A DNA stretch of 64,000 nucleotides, taken from positions 329,801 through 393,800 of the forward strand of contig JAJPHI010000011.1 of the NCBI GenBank assembly GCA_021325355.1, written 5' to 3'. The notes under the pieces were generated by a model. It had not been told where the DNA came from. It searched no databases and was given only the letters and a program-made list of their open reading frames with translations. The position numbers and the translations under genes are program-made. The DNA comes from Pseudomonadota bacterium. GTDB lineage: Bacteria; Desulfobacterota; Binatia; Binatales; Binataceae. This document shows, piece by piece, positions 1 to 8,350 of this stretch (its first letter is position 1; each line of letters starts with the position of its first letter).

Positions 1-1165
1 CGGCGAGCCGGGCGACGTGCGGCATCATGGCCGGATCGACCCACTCGCCAGTGATGAATTCGGGGTAAATCGCGAGCCGCTGATTTAGGTGAAAGCCGGC
101 ACGCGCGCACCGTTCGGCCAACGCCTCGAGATGCGGCCAGGGCGCCTCGGGGTTGACGTAATCCTTGCTGAGCGGCGAAATTCCTCCCCAGTCGTTGATT
201 CCCGCCGCCAGAAACAGTTCGATCTCGTGCGGCGACAGATTCGGCGGCGCCTGCACGTTCATGGTCGGGCCCATCAGCAAGCGCGCGGTGGCGATAGCGC
301 GGGCCATTTCCAGATGATCCGGTTCGGGCGCATCCGCAATCGCCAGGTCGGGCTTGGCCCGGAAGTTCTGAATGATCACTTCCTGGATGTGGCCATACCG
401 CTCGTGGATCTCGCGAATCGCCACCAGACTCTGCGCCCGCTCGGCGCGGCTTTCGCCGATACCGATGAGGATTCCCGTGGTAAACGGAATTTTCAGCTCA
501 CCCGCCTCCGCCATCATCCGCAGCCGCACCGCCGGCTCCTTGTCGGGGGCCCATTGATGGACCCCGCCGCGCTGCCGCAGCCGCGGCGACACGCTCTCGA
601 GCATCAACCCCATGCTGGCATTGAGCGGCCGCAGCATCGCCATCTCGCCGCGGCTCATGATGCCGGCATTCGTATGGGGCAGCAGGCCTTCGGCCAGCGC
701 CGCCTCGCAGGCGCGTCCGACATACTCGATCGTGCTCGCCACGCCGAAGGCGGCGAGCGTCGCGCGATATTCCTTGAACGCCAACTCGGGCTTGTCGCCC
801 AGACACATCAGCGCTTCTTTGCAGCCGAGGCGACCGGCCCGCCGCGACCAGGCTGTCACTTCGTCAAGCGTCATGGTCCACGCGCCCGGATCGCCGGGAT
901 CGCGTCGGAACGTGCAATACGAGCAGCGGTCGCGGCAAAGATTGGTAATCGGTAGGAAAACCTTGCGCGAATAGGTGACCGTGCGGCCTTTCCCGGCATC
1001 GCGCATCGCGGCCGCCGCCGCCATCACCTCCGGCAGCTCTTCGTCCGAGCAGGCGATCAGCGCCGCCGCGTCTTCAGCGGTCGCACGGCCGCCCGCCAGG
1101 ACACGCTCGAGAATCTCTCGGACGGGCGCGTGAACACGGGACTCACTGACCGCTTGCTCAGGCAT
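1..1165 (-). CDS. cofG: FO synthase, CofG-type radical SAM domain (partial, runs off left edge)
   Basis: Makes 7,8-didemethyl-8-hydroxy-5-deazariboflavin (FO), the deazaflavin core of coenzyme F420, from a tyrosine-derived intermediate. My own translation of the complement from the ATG at 1165 gives 388 residues open to the window edge. The radical SAM cluster CRDRCSYC (Cys77, 81, 84) follows the KVFLPITNLC stretch typical of CofG, and later motifs (MSRGEM, PFTTGILIGIGE, NFRAKP, GGISPLSKDYVNPE) fit the same family. Only the CofG half is visible, so it could be a stand-alone CofG or the first half of a FbiC fusion (CofG+CofH). It matches functionally with cofC at 61959 and the LLM enzymes in this window. 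Start chosen because MPEQAV precedes a family-like N terminus. Confidence 0.9.
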   Translation of the reverse strand, partial: MPEQAVSESRVHAPVREILERVLAGGRATAEDAAALIACSDEELPEVMAAAAAMRDAGKGRTVTYSRKVFLPITNLCRDRCSYCTFRRDPGDPGAWTMTLDEVTAWSRRAGRLGCKEALMCLGDKPELAFKEYRATLAAFGVASTIEYVGRACEAALAEGLLPHTNAGIMSRGEMAMLRPLNASMGLMLESVSPRLRQRGGVHQWAPDKEPAVRLRMMAEAGELKIPFTTGILIGIGESRAERAQSLVAIREIHERYGHIQEVIIQNFRAKPDLAIADAPEPDHLEMARAIATARLLMGPTMNVQAPPNLSPHEIELFLAAGINDWGGISPLSKDYVNPEAPWPHLEALAERCARAGFHLNQRLAIYPEFITGEWVDPAMMPHVARLA

Positions 1166-1285
1166 GACGAAATTACGGCTCTTATAGGCGATCAGTCGGA
1201 TCGAGGCAAACGTCCCTCAGCCGGCAAGGCCGGAGGGCGCTGCCAAGGGCCATGCGATCGCCAGTCGCGTGGGCGCGATCGGCAC

Positions 1286-1747
1286 TCAGGCGCTCCTTGA
1301 GCGAAGTTCTTCAGCGATCGCGTCCGCGATCGCGGAGGGCAGGGGGTCGATACCTCCGCCATGTTTCTCGACGAGGTCGTGATTGACGTGATAGACCTCC
1401 CATTCCACCCCATCCGGATCGACCACCCAGAACTTGCTCTGGTTCGCGTAACAGCAGTTCACGTTCAACTGCTCGCGCGTCTTAAGACCCGCGGCTTTGA
1501 CCCGCGCGAGATGCTCTCGCACCGCTGACTCGGAAGCCAGCTCGATGCCGAGATGGTTGACGAAGCCGCCCGGCGTCTCCCCACGATGGGCGATCGACAG
1601 GGCGAGATTCAGCGGGGCCATCGGCGGCAGAAACTTGATCTGGTCCGGCTTCACCTTCACCGGCTTAACCCCGAACAGCCGCTCGTAGAAATCACGGCTG
1701 GCGCCCAGATCCGAAACTTTCAGATGCACATGTACGCGAGCGCGCAT
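1286..1747 (-). CDS. ArsI/CadI-type VOC dioxygenase (C-As lyase family)
   Basis: A 153-residue vicinal-oxygen-chelate protein. It contains the paired cysteines Cys98-Cys99 in a VNCCYANQSKFWVVDPDG context that is characteristic of ArsI (Fe(II)-dependent organoarsenical C-As bond lyase) and the related CadI proteins. Candidate metal ligands are His near residue 6-8, His65 and Glu117 in WEVYH. ArsI normally demethylates trivalent methylarsenicals, with the Cys pair binding the arsenical. No arsR, arsM or other arsenic gene is visible next to it, so the substrate is inferred from the family. It stands alone between the FO synthase gene and a glutamine amidotransferase gene. Confidence 0.8.
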   Translation of the reverse strand: MRARVHVHLKVSDLGASRDFYERLFGVKPVKVKPDQIKFLPPMAPLNLALSIAHRGETPGGFVNHLGIELASESAVREHLARVKAAGLKTREQLNVNCCYANQSKFWVVDPDGVEWEVYHVNHDLVEKHGGGIDPLPSAIADAIAEELRSRSA

Positions 1748-1800
1748 GTCCTATGGTGGCGCCGGCGACGCCGCTCGACAAGACCCGGCGAGCGCGAAAC

Positions 1801-2508
1801 CTAGGTGCCCTGAATCAAGCGGGCCCAGCGCGAGAAGATCATCTCGCCCAGTGCCGACAGCGCCGGCAGATGGCGCGGGGTGGCTTCCATGATCGCCGCA
1901 CCATCGATGCCGACGCGCTGGAGGCCCTCACCGAACTCCGCGACCAGCGCGGCCAGGATCTCTTCGGTAATCTCCGCGTGAAACTGCAGAGCCAGGGTGC
2001 GGTCCCCGTAGCTGAAGGCCTGGAGCGGGGTCAGCTCCGACGATGCCAGCGCGATCGCTCCGGACGGCAGATCAAAGGTATCGCTATGCCAATGACAGGC
2101 CATGAACTCGCCGGGCAAACCACCCATAAGCCGATGGTCGCGCGCGGCCGCACTCAGTCGGACCGGATACCATCCGATCTCGCGACTGGTGTTGCGATAA
2201 ACCCGCGCGCCCAGCGCCGCCGCGATCAGTTGGCTGCCGAGGCACACGCCGAGAATCGGCTTCTCCGTGCGCAAAGCATCGTTGATGAGAGCCATCTCGC
2301 TGCGAAAATACGGATAGCGGTCGAGCTGATAGACGGTCTGCGGACCGCCCATCAAAATCAGTCCGGCCGCGTCCTTCAGCGTGCCGGGTAGCGGAGCCTC
2401 GTCGTAAACGCGGACGTATTGCCACGCCAGCGCGGCGCTTTCGAGCGCATCGGCGATCGCGCCCAGGGTTTCCGCCGGATGGTGCTGCAGAACGAGAACC
2501 TTGCCCAT
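1801..2508 (-). CDS. Class I glutamine amidotransferase-like protein
   Basis: A 235-residue stand-alone GATase1 domain. The nucleophile Cys89 lies in the elbow motif GVCLGSQLIA, an oxyanion-type glycine pair is in LILMGGPQ, and the His-x-Glu pair is in LQFHAEIT near the C-terminal third. This is the fold of the glutamine-hydrolysing part of GMP synthase, but there is no synthetase domain and no partner gene nearby. The family includes gamma-glutamyl hydrolases acting on polyamine or other conjugates. The reading frame is open further upstream to 2583, but MGKVLVLQHHP at 2508 (or the adjacent ATG at 2511) is where family similarity begins. The exact substrate is unknown. Confidence 0.8.
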   Translation of the reverse strand: MGKVLVLQHHPAETLGAIADALESAALAWQYVRVYDEAPLPGTLKDAAGLILMGGPQTVYQLDRYPYFRSEMALINDALRTEKPILGVCLGSQLIAAALGARVYRNTSREIGWYPVRLSAAARDHRLMGGLPGEFMACHWHSDTFDLPSGAIALASSELTPLQAFSYGDRTLALQFHAEITEEILAALVAEFGEGLQRVGIDGAAIMEATPRHLPALSALGEMIFSRWARLIQGT

Positions 2509-2586
2509 CATCGGCGCCAGAATAACGCAGGCGATTGCGATGCGAAACCCGATCGTACGCGCCGCGTCGGAGCGCTCAGGCAAGCC

Positions 2587-2823
2587 TTACTTCAGCGATA
2601 TGAGCGAAGAGTGCGGATGGCTCACGGCGTCGAAGGTCGTGCCCATCGTGCTGTAAGTAACGAAGATCGCGCCCGCCACAGCCACCGCCAAAAGGACGTA
2701 CGGTGTCAGCAGCATGAGCGCGTGGCGAACCTGCGCGAGCGTGACGAAGCGCCGACGCGCCCCCGCCTTACCCTCGCTGATCTCTTTGGTTACGGGGAAA
2801 CTTTGTTGAGTTGCAACACCCAT
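2587..2823 (-). CDS. Small single-pass membrane protein, unknown
   Basis: A 78-residue frame with a basic, hydrophilic N-terminal half (KAGARRRFV), one strongly hydrophobic stretch (about residues 37-58, LMLLTPYVLLAVAVAGAIFV) and a short polar tail. The composition is what a real inner-membrane protein shows, but I recognise no family. It lies 78 bases upstream of the amidotransferase start on the same strand. The region upstream (2824-3046) is clearly more AT-rich than its surroundings and could hold the promoter. It may be genuine or a chance frame. Confidence 0.45.
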   Translation of the reverse strand: MGVATQQSFPVTKEISEGKAGARRRFVTLAQVRHALMLLTPYVLLAVAVAGAIFVTYSTMGTTFDAVSHPHSSLISLK

Positions 2824-3046
2824 TTTAAGACCGGACCTGCATCCCTGATGGTTCGTGCAACTTCAATGGATACTGACGCGTGCCACGTATGTCAACGACC
2901 TTTACGTAACTCTATTGACCATTAATGCAAGCTTTTAGATAAATCAGCTAAAGCGAAGCAGTTAGAGCCCGACAAAGCCGCGGAACGGCTGCGGGCGCAC
3001 TTCGAGATCAAGATTCGAGGCTACAGGCGGATTAAGGATCGGAAAG

Positions 3047-3553
3047 CTATTTGCTGTCGGTCGCGGCGTCGTTTTCGAGCGCGATAAGCTCGTGGATGGT
3101 GGTCAGTTTCACGATCAGGTAGGACCGCTTGCCCTTCGGCGTCCGCACCTCGACCTCGTCGTCCATCCCTTTGCCAATCAGCGCATGTCCCAGAGGGGAG
3201 GAAAGGGAGATCCGGTTCTGAGCGCCGTCGACCTCCTCCGGCACGACAATCTCGAATTCCGACCGCGCTCCCGAGTCGAGATCCTCGAGCTCGACCTTGC
3301 TGCCGAGGCCGACGGTCTGGCGTGGAATCGAGTCGAGATTGATGACCGCGAGCTCCGCGATGCGCGCTTCGAGGTTCGATAGACGCGCCCGCAGGAATTC
3401 CTGCCGTTGCTTCGCCATCGCCCACTCGGCGTTTTCCGAAAGATCGCCGTGCGCCCGCGCGCGCTCCAATTCTTTAGGAAGATCGACGGTTAACTCACGC
3501 TTGAGCGTCTCGGTCTCTTTGCGTAACCGCTTTACTACTGGAAGCTCTGCCAT
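3047..3553 (-). CDS. greA: Transcription elongation factor GreA/GreB family
   Basis: A 168-residue Gre factor that rescues backtracked RNA polymerase by stimulating transcript cleavage through the secondary channel. The N-terminal coiled coil carries the hallmark loop ARAHGDLSENAEWAMAKQRQ (around residues 32-51), whose acidic residues sit at the coiled-coil tip. The C-terminal domain has the family pattern from SKVELEDLDSG to SLSSPLGHALIGKGMDDEVEV. The length is typical for GreA (about 158 in E. coli). The N terminus (MAELPVVKRLRKE) lacks the usual MTxxG opening, so it is a somewhat divergent member. The ATG lies in a normal position at 3553. Confidence 0.93.
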   Translation of the reverse strand: MAELPVVKRLRKETETLKRELTVDLPKELERARAHGDLSENAEWAMAKQRQEFLRARLSNLEARIAELAVINLDSIPRQTVGLGSKVELEDLDSGARSEFEIVVPEEVDGAQNRISLSSPLGHALIGKGMDDEVEVRTPKGKRSYLIVKLTTIHELIALENDAATDSK

Positions 3554-3611
3554 GGAAACACTACTTCTCTACCGCTACTTGAGAGTACCAAGCCGACCGC
3601 TTCGGCCGCCT

Positions 3612-3845
3612 TCAATCTGCGACGATCGAGGTCAGGCTGCGGATCACTCCTGTGACGCTCTGGATCTGATGCACCACCAACTGCCCCAGCGACGAGACGT
3701 CCGCGGCCTCCGCTACGGCGATTATGTCGTGGGGTCCGGTGACGGCGTGAGCGTCGGACACCCCCGCCACCTCGCGCACCTTTTGTGCCACGTCGCGTGC
3801 TTTGCCCGGAGAGGTGTCAATCAGGATATAAGCTTTAACTGCCAC
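3612..3845 (-). CDS. Stand-alone Lrp/AsnC ligand-binding (RAM) domain protein
   Basis: A 77-residue protein consisting only of the alpha-beta sandwich of Lrp/AsnC regulators, without the helix-turn-helix. The motif AVTGPHDIIAVAEAADVSSLG is the typical ligand-domain turn. Such stand-alone domains form rings and may sense amino acids or modulate full-length Lrp proteins. The start is a GTG at 3845 preceded by a strong GGGAGG ribosome-binding site in the upstream strand. It lies immediately downstream of, and in the same direction as, the 3-hydroxyacyl-CoA dehydrogenase gene (30 bases apart), so the two are probably cotranscribed. Confidence 0.88.
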   Translation of the reverse strand: MAVKAYILIDTSPGKARDVAQKVREVAGVSDAHAVTGPHDIIAVAEAADVSSLGQLVVHQIQSVTGVIRSLTSIVAD

Positions 3846-3874
3846 GGTCGTACCTCCCCGGTTTCCGCCCGCGT

Positions 3875-4765
3875 CTAGCGCGCGGGCGCCAATGGTGGAA
3901 TCGGTGTCCCTTGCGCATCGTAGGTGTAAAAGCCGCGTCCCGCTTTGCGCCCGAGATAACCCGCATCCACGTATTTTTTTAACAGAGGGCAGGGCCGATA
4001 CTTGTCATCGCCGAACACGCGATGCATCACTTCCATGATCGCGAGGCAGGTATCGAGCCCGATCAAATCGGCCAGCTCGAGCGGACCCATCGGCTGATTG
4101 GTCCCGAGTTTCATCGCCGTGTCGATATCCATCACGCCGCCGACACCTTCGTACAGCGTGTAGATGGCCTCATTGATCATCGGCAACAGGATACGGTTGA
4201 CGATAAAGCCGGGGAAATCCTCGGCGGTCATGGTGTTCTTGCCCAGCCGCTCGGCCAGCGCGCGTGTCGCCTCGTAGGTTTCCTGCGAGGTGGCGAGTCC
4301 GCGGATGATCTCGACCAGGCGCATTGCCGGCACCGGGTTCATGAAGTGCATGCCGATGAAGCGATCGGCGCGCGTGGTCCGCGCCCCCATCCGGGTAATC
4401 GAAATCGACGAGGTGTTCGAGGCGAAAATCACTTCCGGCGGACAAATGCGATCGAGCTTCTGGAAAAGCTGGATCTTGGCCTCTTCCTGCTCGACCACCG
4501 CCTCGATCACGAAATCAACGCCGCGCAGGTCCTCGAGATTGGCCGACGTCTCGATCCGCCGGATGATGCGATCGCGCTCGTCGGCCTTGAAGCGGCCGCG
4601 TTGGATCATGCGGTCGAGGTTGCGCTCGAGTCCGTCGAGACCGCGCAGACAAAGTTGCTCGCTGACGTCGTTGAGAATCACCCGCAACCCGGCCTGCGCC
4701 GCGACCTGAGCCACACCGGCGCCCATCTGTCCGGCGCCGATAATCCCGACCACGCTAACGTCCAT
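3875..4765 (-). CDS. 3-hydroxybutyryl-CoA dehydrogenase
   Basis: A 296-residue NAD(P)-dependent L-3-hydroxyacyl-CoA dehydrogenase that interconverts 3-hydroxyacyl-CoA and 3-ketoacyl-CoA. The N-terminal Rossmann fold has GIIGAGQMGAGVAQVAAQ. The catalytic His is in GMHFMNPVPAM and the Glu in the following VEII, with the Ser/Asn motif ASNTSSISIT before them. The C-terminal helical domain has GFIVNRILLPMINEA and a GPLELADLIGLD segment. Length and domain order match Hbd/PaaH. Its start at 4765 overlaps the last 11 bases of the zinc-ribbon gene, so they are translationally coupled. It probably serves beta-oxidation or butanoate metabolism. Confidence 0.93.
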   Translation of the reverse strand: MDVSVVGIIGAGQMGAGVAQVAAQAGLRVILNDVSEQLCLRGLDGLERNLDRMIQRGRFKADERDRIIRRIETSANLEDLRGVDFVIEAVVEQEEAKIQLFQKLDRICPPEVIFASNTSSISITRMGARTTRADRFIGMHFMNPVPAMRLVEIIRGLATSQETYEATRALAERLGKNTMTAEDFPGFIVNRILLPMINEAIYTLYEGVGGVMDIDTAMKLGTNQPMGPLELADLIGLDTCLAIMEVMHRVFGDDKYRPCPLLKKYVDAGYLGRKAGRGFYTYDAQGTPIPPLAPAR

Positions 4766-5138
4766 CCGCGTCCTCCCTGTCTGCGGTTTCGGCCGAGGGC
4801 TTTTCGAGGCTTGACCACGTACCAGCGCCGTTGGCCGCGGCCCGTCGTACGCGCTGCACGTCGTCGGGGGTTTGCCGCCCCGGCATGCCGAGTCCGCGCA
4901 TCAGGACATTGGTCATCGCCGCCGTCAGCCGATCCCGGATGGTGGGCGCCCCATCCACTTCCGCGTCCAGCACGCGGTCCACCTCGACCCGAGTGAGACC
5001 TTCCGCCGCGAAGGCATCGACCAGTTCGCTCCAGCCCACCCGCCCGGCGCAGCGCTCGACCACCGCGATAACTCTGGCGCAGCAGCCGCACACGCGCTTC
5101 ATCAATCCGGCTCGTTGATGGCAGTAGGCGCAACGCAC
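4755..5138 (-). CDS. Small zinc-ribbon-like hypothetical protein
   Basis: A 127-residue protein starting from GTG at 5138. The first 22 residues carry two CxxC pairs (CAYC and CGCC) that could bind one zinc ion. A helical middle (WSELVDAFAAEGLTRVEVDRVLDAEV) is followed by a polar tail. I do not recognise a named family. The stop lies 11 bases inside the downstream dehydrogenase gene, which argues that it is really translated and coupled to it. A strong terminator-like hairpin (5159-5199) separates it from the protease gene upstream. Confidence 0.6.
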   Translation of the reverse strand: MRCAYCHQRAGLMKRVCGCCARVIAVVERCAGRVGWSELVDAFAAEGLTRVEVDRVLDAEVDGAPTIRDRLTAAMTNVLMRGLGMPGRQTPDDVQRVRRAAANGAGTWSSLEKPSAETADREDADGR

Positions 5139-5158
5139 TAGCTTTGGTCCATTCGCCC

Positions 5159-5199
5159 AAAAAAACGTGAAGCGGGGCGTCGATCACGCCGCGCTTCAC
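5159..5199 (-). terminator. Rho-independent terminator after the Lon-like protease gene
   Basis: On the minus strand a hairpin with arms GTGAAGCG and GGCGT pairing to ACGCC and CGCTTCAC (one G-G mismatch, 5-base loop) is followed by seven Ts (As at 5159-5165 on the plus strand). It sits 50 bases after the stop of the protease gene, before the zinc-ribbon gene begins. Confidence 0.8.
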
Positions 5200-5249
5200 T
5201 CAAAATCTACTATCGGCCGCGCGATGCGGCAAGCGCAGGCTCGCGGCGC

Positions 5250-7787
5250 TTAGCGCGGTGGTTCGGGCGGCCCGGGCGGCGAGGGCGGCGGCGCCGGTGC
5301 GGACGTCTCGTGAATCACCCGCGTCTCGCCCGGCTGAGGCAGCCGCAGTTTCGCATTCATCTCCGCCAGGCGTTGCGCTACCCGATAAAAAATGGTTCCC
5401 GGCTCGTCGATACTCCCGGCGCGAATGCCGGTTAGGATCTCGATACCATCCTCGATCCGGTCCACCGGATACAGATGCAATTGGCCGCGCTCGACCGCTT
5501 CGAGCGTTTCCGGATCCAGCATCAAATTGCGCACGTTCGCGCGCGGCACCAGCACGCCCTGACGACCCGTCAGCCCAACCGCCTTGCAGACGCGGTAAAA
5601 GCCTTCGACCTTTTCGTTAACGCCGCCAATAGCCTGCACCGTGCCGAACTGATCGACCGAACCCGTCACCGCCAGGTCCTGGCGAATCGGTACCCCGCTG
5701 AGGGCCGACAACAGCGCGTAGAGCTCGGTTGAGCTCGCGCTATCGCCGTCGATACCCGAATACGACTGCTCGAAGCAGATGCTCGCCGTCAGCGCCAGAC
5801 CGTGCTCCTGACCGAAGCGGTTGCGCAGGAAGCCGCCGAGGATCATTACGCCCTTGTCGTGCGTCGAACCCGACAGATGAGCCTCGCGCTCGATATTGAT
5901 GAGCCCGGCCTGACCGACCGCCACCGTCGCGGTGACGCGGGACGGCCGACCGAAGGCATAGCCGCCGACGTCGAGCACCGCGAGGCCGTTGATCTGGCCG
6001 ACCGCGGTACCTTCCACGTGCACGATCAGAGTGCCGTTGGCAATCAGGCGGCGGATTTCCTCTTCGATAAAGTTCCGCCTCAGCACCCGTTCGTTGAGCG
6101 CATGGTTGACGTGCTCGAGCCTTACTCCGGCCGATCCTGCCGCGCGCGCAAAGTAGGCCGCCTCGCGCGCCAGATCATCAATCGGCTCCATCGTGCTCGC
6201 CACGCGATCACGATCGCCCGCGAGCCGCATCCCATATTCGACCATCCGACAGAGGGCCGCGCCGTTGAAGGGCGGGAGCTTCTCGCGGCGGACCAGCGTC
6301 GCCACCCGCGCGGCATAATGACGCGCGGCCGCCTCGCTCGCCTCGACCACCGGCCGCGCTTCCGCCTTGACCTTGAACAACTCGCCGAACTCGGGATCGT
6401 AGAAGTACAACAGGTTGTACAGGTAGCCGCCGCCGAGGACCGCCAGCTTGACCCGCACGTCAATCGGCTCGGGCTTGAGACCGCTGACGGCGAAAAAAGG
6501 AATCGGTTCGTAGGTCTCGAGCGTCAGCCGACCGGTCTTGAGCGCCCGCTTGAGCGTCTTCCAGACGCCGGGCTCGACCAGCGCATCTTCGAGATCGAGC
6601 AGCAGAAAGCCGCCGTGGGCCTTGAGGAATGACCCGCCGATAATGTGCGTGAAGTCCGTCGAGGAGCGGCCGAGCGGATCCATCACGCGTTCGATCGTGC
6701 CGAACAGGTTGCGATAGGTCGGCGCATCCTCGACGATAACCGGCGCGCCGATCCGCCCCGAGTTGTCCACCAGCACATTTACCTCGTACTCGCGAAAGCG
6801 CGCCGTCTCGCTCCCCCTGAGCATCGGCGGAAGCGGTCCGTCGCCGCCCTCGCCCGGCGGTTCAGCCGCCTCGCGGAAGCGCTCGAGATGGTTCAGCATG
6901 TGCTCGGTGACCTGGTCGAGATAGGCGTCAACGGCGTCGTCAGCGAAAACCTGTTTGATCGAGGCCACCGCCGGGATAATCACCCGTCCGGCAAACTCGC
7001 GCTCGATCGCGCGAATATCGGCAATCAGCTCCTGGGTGATTTCCTGCTGGCGACCCATCAGCTTGACCAGTTCGTCCTGCAGTTGGCCCTGCGCCTGCGC
7101 GAGACGATTGCGCTCCTCCTCGCTCATCGCCTGCATCTCGCGCTGCAGCTCCTCGGGCGATTCGGGCGGGCGGCCGCGAATCAGCGGGATGAACATCATC
7201 TGGCCGTTGGGCGCGCCGCGCACGGCGAAGCCCTGTTCGCGTGCGCGATTTTCAAAACCCTGAAACAATTCCTGAGCGCGCTTGCCGTATTTTTCCCGCA
7301 GCGCCGATCGCTCGCTGTCAAAATCCTCGCGCCGGAAGGCCTTGGGAAGCTGATCGAGAATGAAGCCGATCAGCTCCTGCATGCGCCGGCGCAGTTCCGC
7401 CCCTTTGCCGGCGGCCAGATGAATTGCCACCGGAGCCTCCGGACTGCGAAAATTGTTGACGTACACCCAATCGCCCGGCGTCGGCATCGCCGCGGCTTTA
7501 TCCGCGAGCAGGCGCCGGACCGATTCGCGCTCCTCGCGCGTGCGCAGCCCCGAGACATAAACGTTGTAGCCGGGCGCGTCGATTCCCAGGGCGAGCTGAA
7601 TCGCCCCGAACGCGCGCTCCTGTCCCAGCAGCTCCTCGGCGCTGTCGCCCGACTGGATCGCTTCCAACGTGCTCGGCGGCAGCGGACACACCACCCGTAC
7701 CTCGGCGGGGGCGAGTTCGGCGTGCGGCGATGAAGGGATGAGCGCGCGCTCCGTGGTTGATCCCGGCCGCTCGGATTGCTCAGCCAT
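5250..7787 (-). CDS. Lon-like ATP-dependent protease family protein (LonB/AAA_32 type)
   Basis: An 845-residue soluble protein of the COG1067 group. The C-terminal Lon protease domain holds the Ser-Lys dyad: Ser683 in GIDGDSASS and Lys726 in GVNEKVEGF. The N-terminal two thirds match the AAA_32-type region with a long coiled insert (residues about 180-290, rich in Glu, Gln and Arg). The place expected for Walker A reads YNVYVSGLRTREERES, without GxxxxGK(S/T), while a Walker-B-like GGFLLLDLEDAL is present. It may therefore bind ATP weakly or not at all. The tail is proline-rich (about the last 20 residues). It is followed on the same strand by a terminator, and an Hsp20 gene lies 35 bases upstream, suggesting a protein quality-control operon. 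Confidence 0.85.
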   Translation of the reverse strand: MAEQSERPGSTTERALIPSSPHAELAPAEVRVVCPLPPSTLEAIQSGDSAEELLGQERAFGAIQLALGIDAPGYNVYVSGLRTREERESVRRLLADKAAAMPTPGDWVYVNNFRSPEAPVAIHLAAGKGAELRRRMQELIGFILDQLPKAFRREDFDSERSALREKYGKRAQELFQGFENRAREQGFAVRGAPNGQMMFIPLIRGRPPESPEELQREMQAMSEEERNRLAQAQGQLQDELVKLMGRQQEITQELIADIRAIEREFAGRVIIPAVASIKQVFADDAVDAYLDQVTEHMLNHLERFREAAEPPGEGGDGPLPPMLRGSETARFREYEVNVLVDNSGRIGAPVIVEDAPTYRNLFGTIERVMDPLGRSSTDFTHIIGGSFLKAHGGFLLLDLEDALVEPGVWKTLKRALKTGRLTLETYEPIPFFAVSGLKPEPIDVRVKLAVLGGGYLYNLLYFYDPEFGELFKVKAEARPVVEASEAAARHYAARVATLVRREKLPPFNGAALCRMVEYGMRLAGDRDRVASTMEPIDDLAREAAYFARAAGSAGVRLEHVNHALNERVLRRNFIEEEIRRLIANGTLIVHVEGTAVGQINGLAVLDVGGYAFGRPSRVTATVAVGQAGLINIEREAHLSGSTHDKGVMILGGFLRNRFGQEHGLALTASICFEQSYSGIDGDSASSTELYALLSALSGVPIRQDLAVTGSVDQFGTVQAIGGVNEKVEGFYRVCKAVGLTGRQGVLVPRANVRNLMLDPETLEAVERGQLHLYPVDRIEDGIEILTGIRAGSIDEPGTIFYRVAQRLAEMNAKLRLPQPGETRVIHETSAPAPPPSPPGPPEPPR

Positions 7788-7822
7788 GAAGAGCCTTTCT
7801 CTAAAATGGAAGTCGAAGGAAC

Positions 7823-8278
7823 CTAGGAAACCTGAACTTTGCGGGCGCGTTTCTTCGGCAGCGTGATCCTGAGCGTCCCGTCTTCGAGATGAGCGCTCAC
7901 CAATTCGGCGTCGACGAGACCGTGAAAATCAACCATGCGTTCCAGCTTGCCCTCAGCCCCGGAGATACGCACATGCAAGCGGCGCTCCGTCGCTTCGATC
8001 TCGATCTGACCGGGCTCGGCCCGCACGTCCGCGATCTGCACTTCGTAGCGATCCTCGAGCTCCACGACGCGCGCCATACCTGGATGCCGTCCGGCGGACC
8101 TTCCGCCGCTGCGCCAGCGCGTGATCAGCAGATCCTCGAAGAGCTCGTCGAAGGCCTTTTCGAACTGCTGAAACGCTTCGATCAAGGCCCCGGGTCGTGG
8201 AGTTTTTTCCGCCACGCCGACGATCTTAGTCAACGCCGTGCGGCCCGTCGAGGCTTCTCCGGACGGAGCCGCGGGCAT
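7823..8278 (-). CDS. Hsp20/alpha-crystallin family small heat-shock protein
   Basis: A 151-residue protein with an alpha-crystallin domain in its C-terminal two thirds (LEDRYEVQIADV to LEDGTLRITLPKK). The LxxGxLxIxLPK signature strand is intact. Small heat-shock proteins hold unfolded proteins for refolding or degradation. The short C-terminal tail after KKRARKVQVS lacks a clear I-x-I anchor (V-Q-V may serve). Its gene is directly upstream of a Lon-like protease gene on the same strand, a sensible chaperone-protease pairing. No CIRCE element was noticed in the short upstream gap to the divergent hpnJ gene. Confidence 0.85.
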   Translation of the reverse strand: MPAAPSGEASTGRTALTKIVGVAEKTPRPGALIEAFQQFEKAFDELFEDLLITRWRSGGRSAGRHPGMARVVELEDRYEVQIADVRAEPGQIEIEATERRLHVRISGAEGKLERMVDFHGLVDAELVSAHLEDGTLRITLPKKRARKVQVS

Positions 8279-8350
8279 GCTTATTGCCCCGCCTTTAAGC
8301 GATTTGTATAGTCGTCGCTAACCAATCGGACAGGCGCGGAGTTGTGTGGC

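Noticed and set aside
89..955. Long plus-strand open frame over the first kilobase
   Set aside because: It is the antisense of the FO synthase gene, which has clear CofG motifs on the minus strand.
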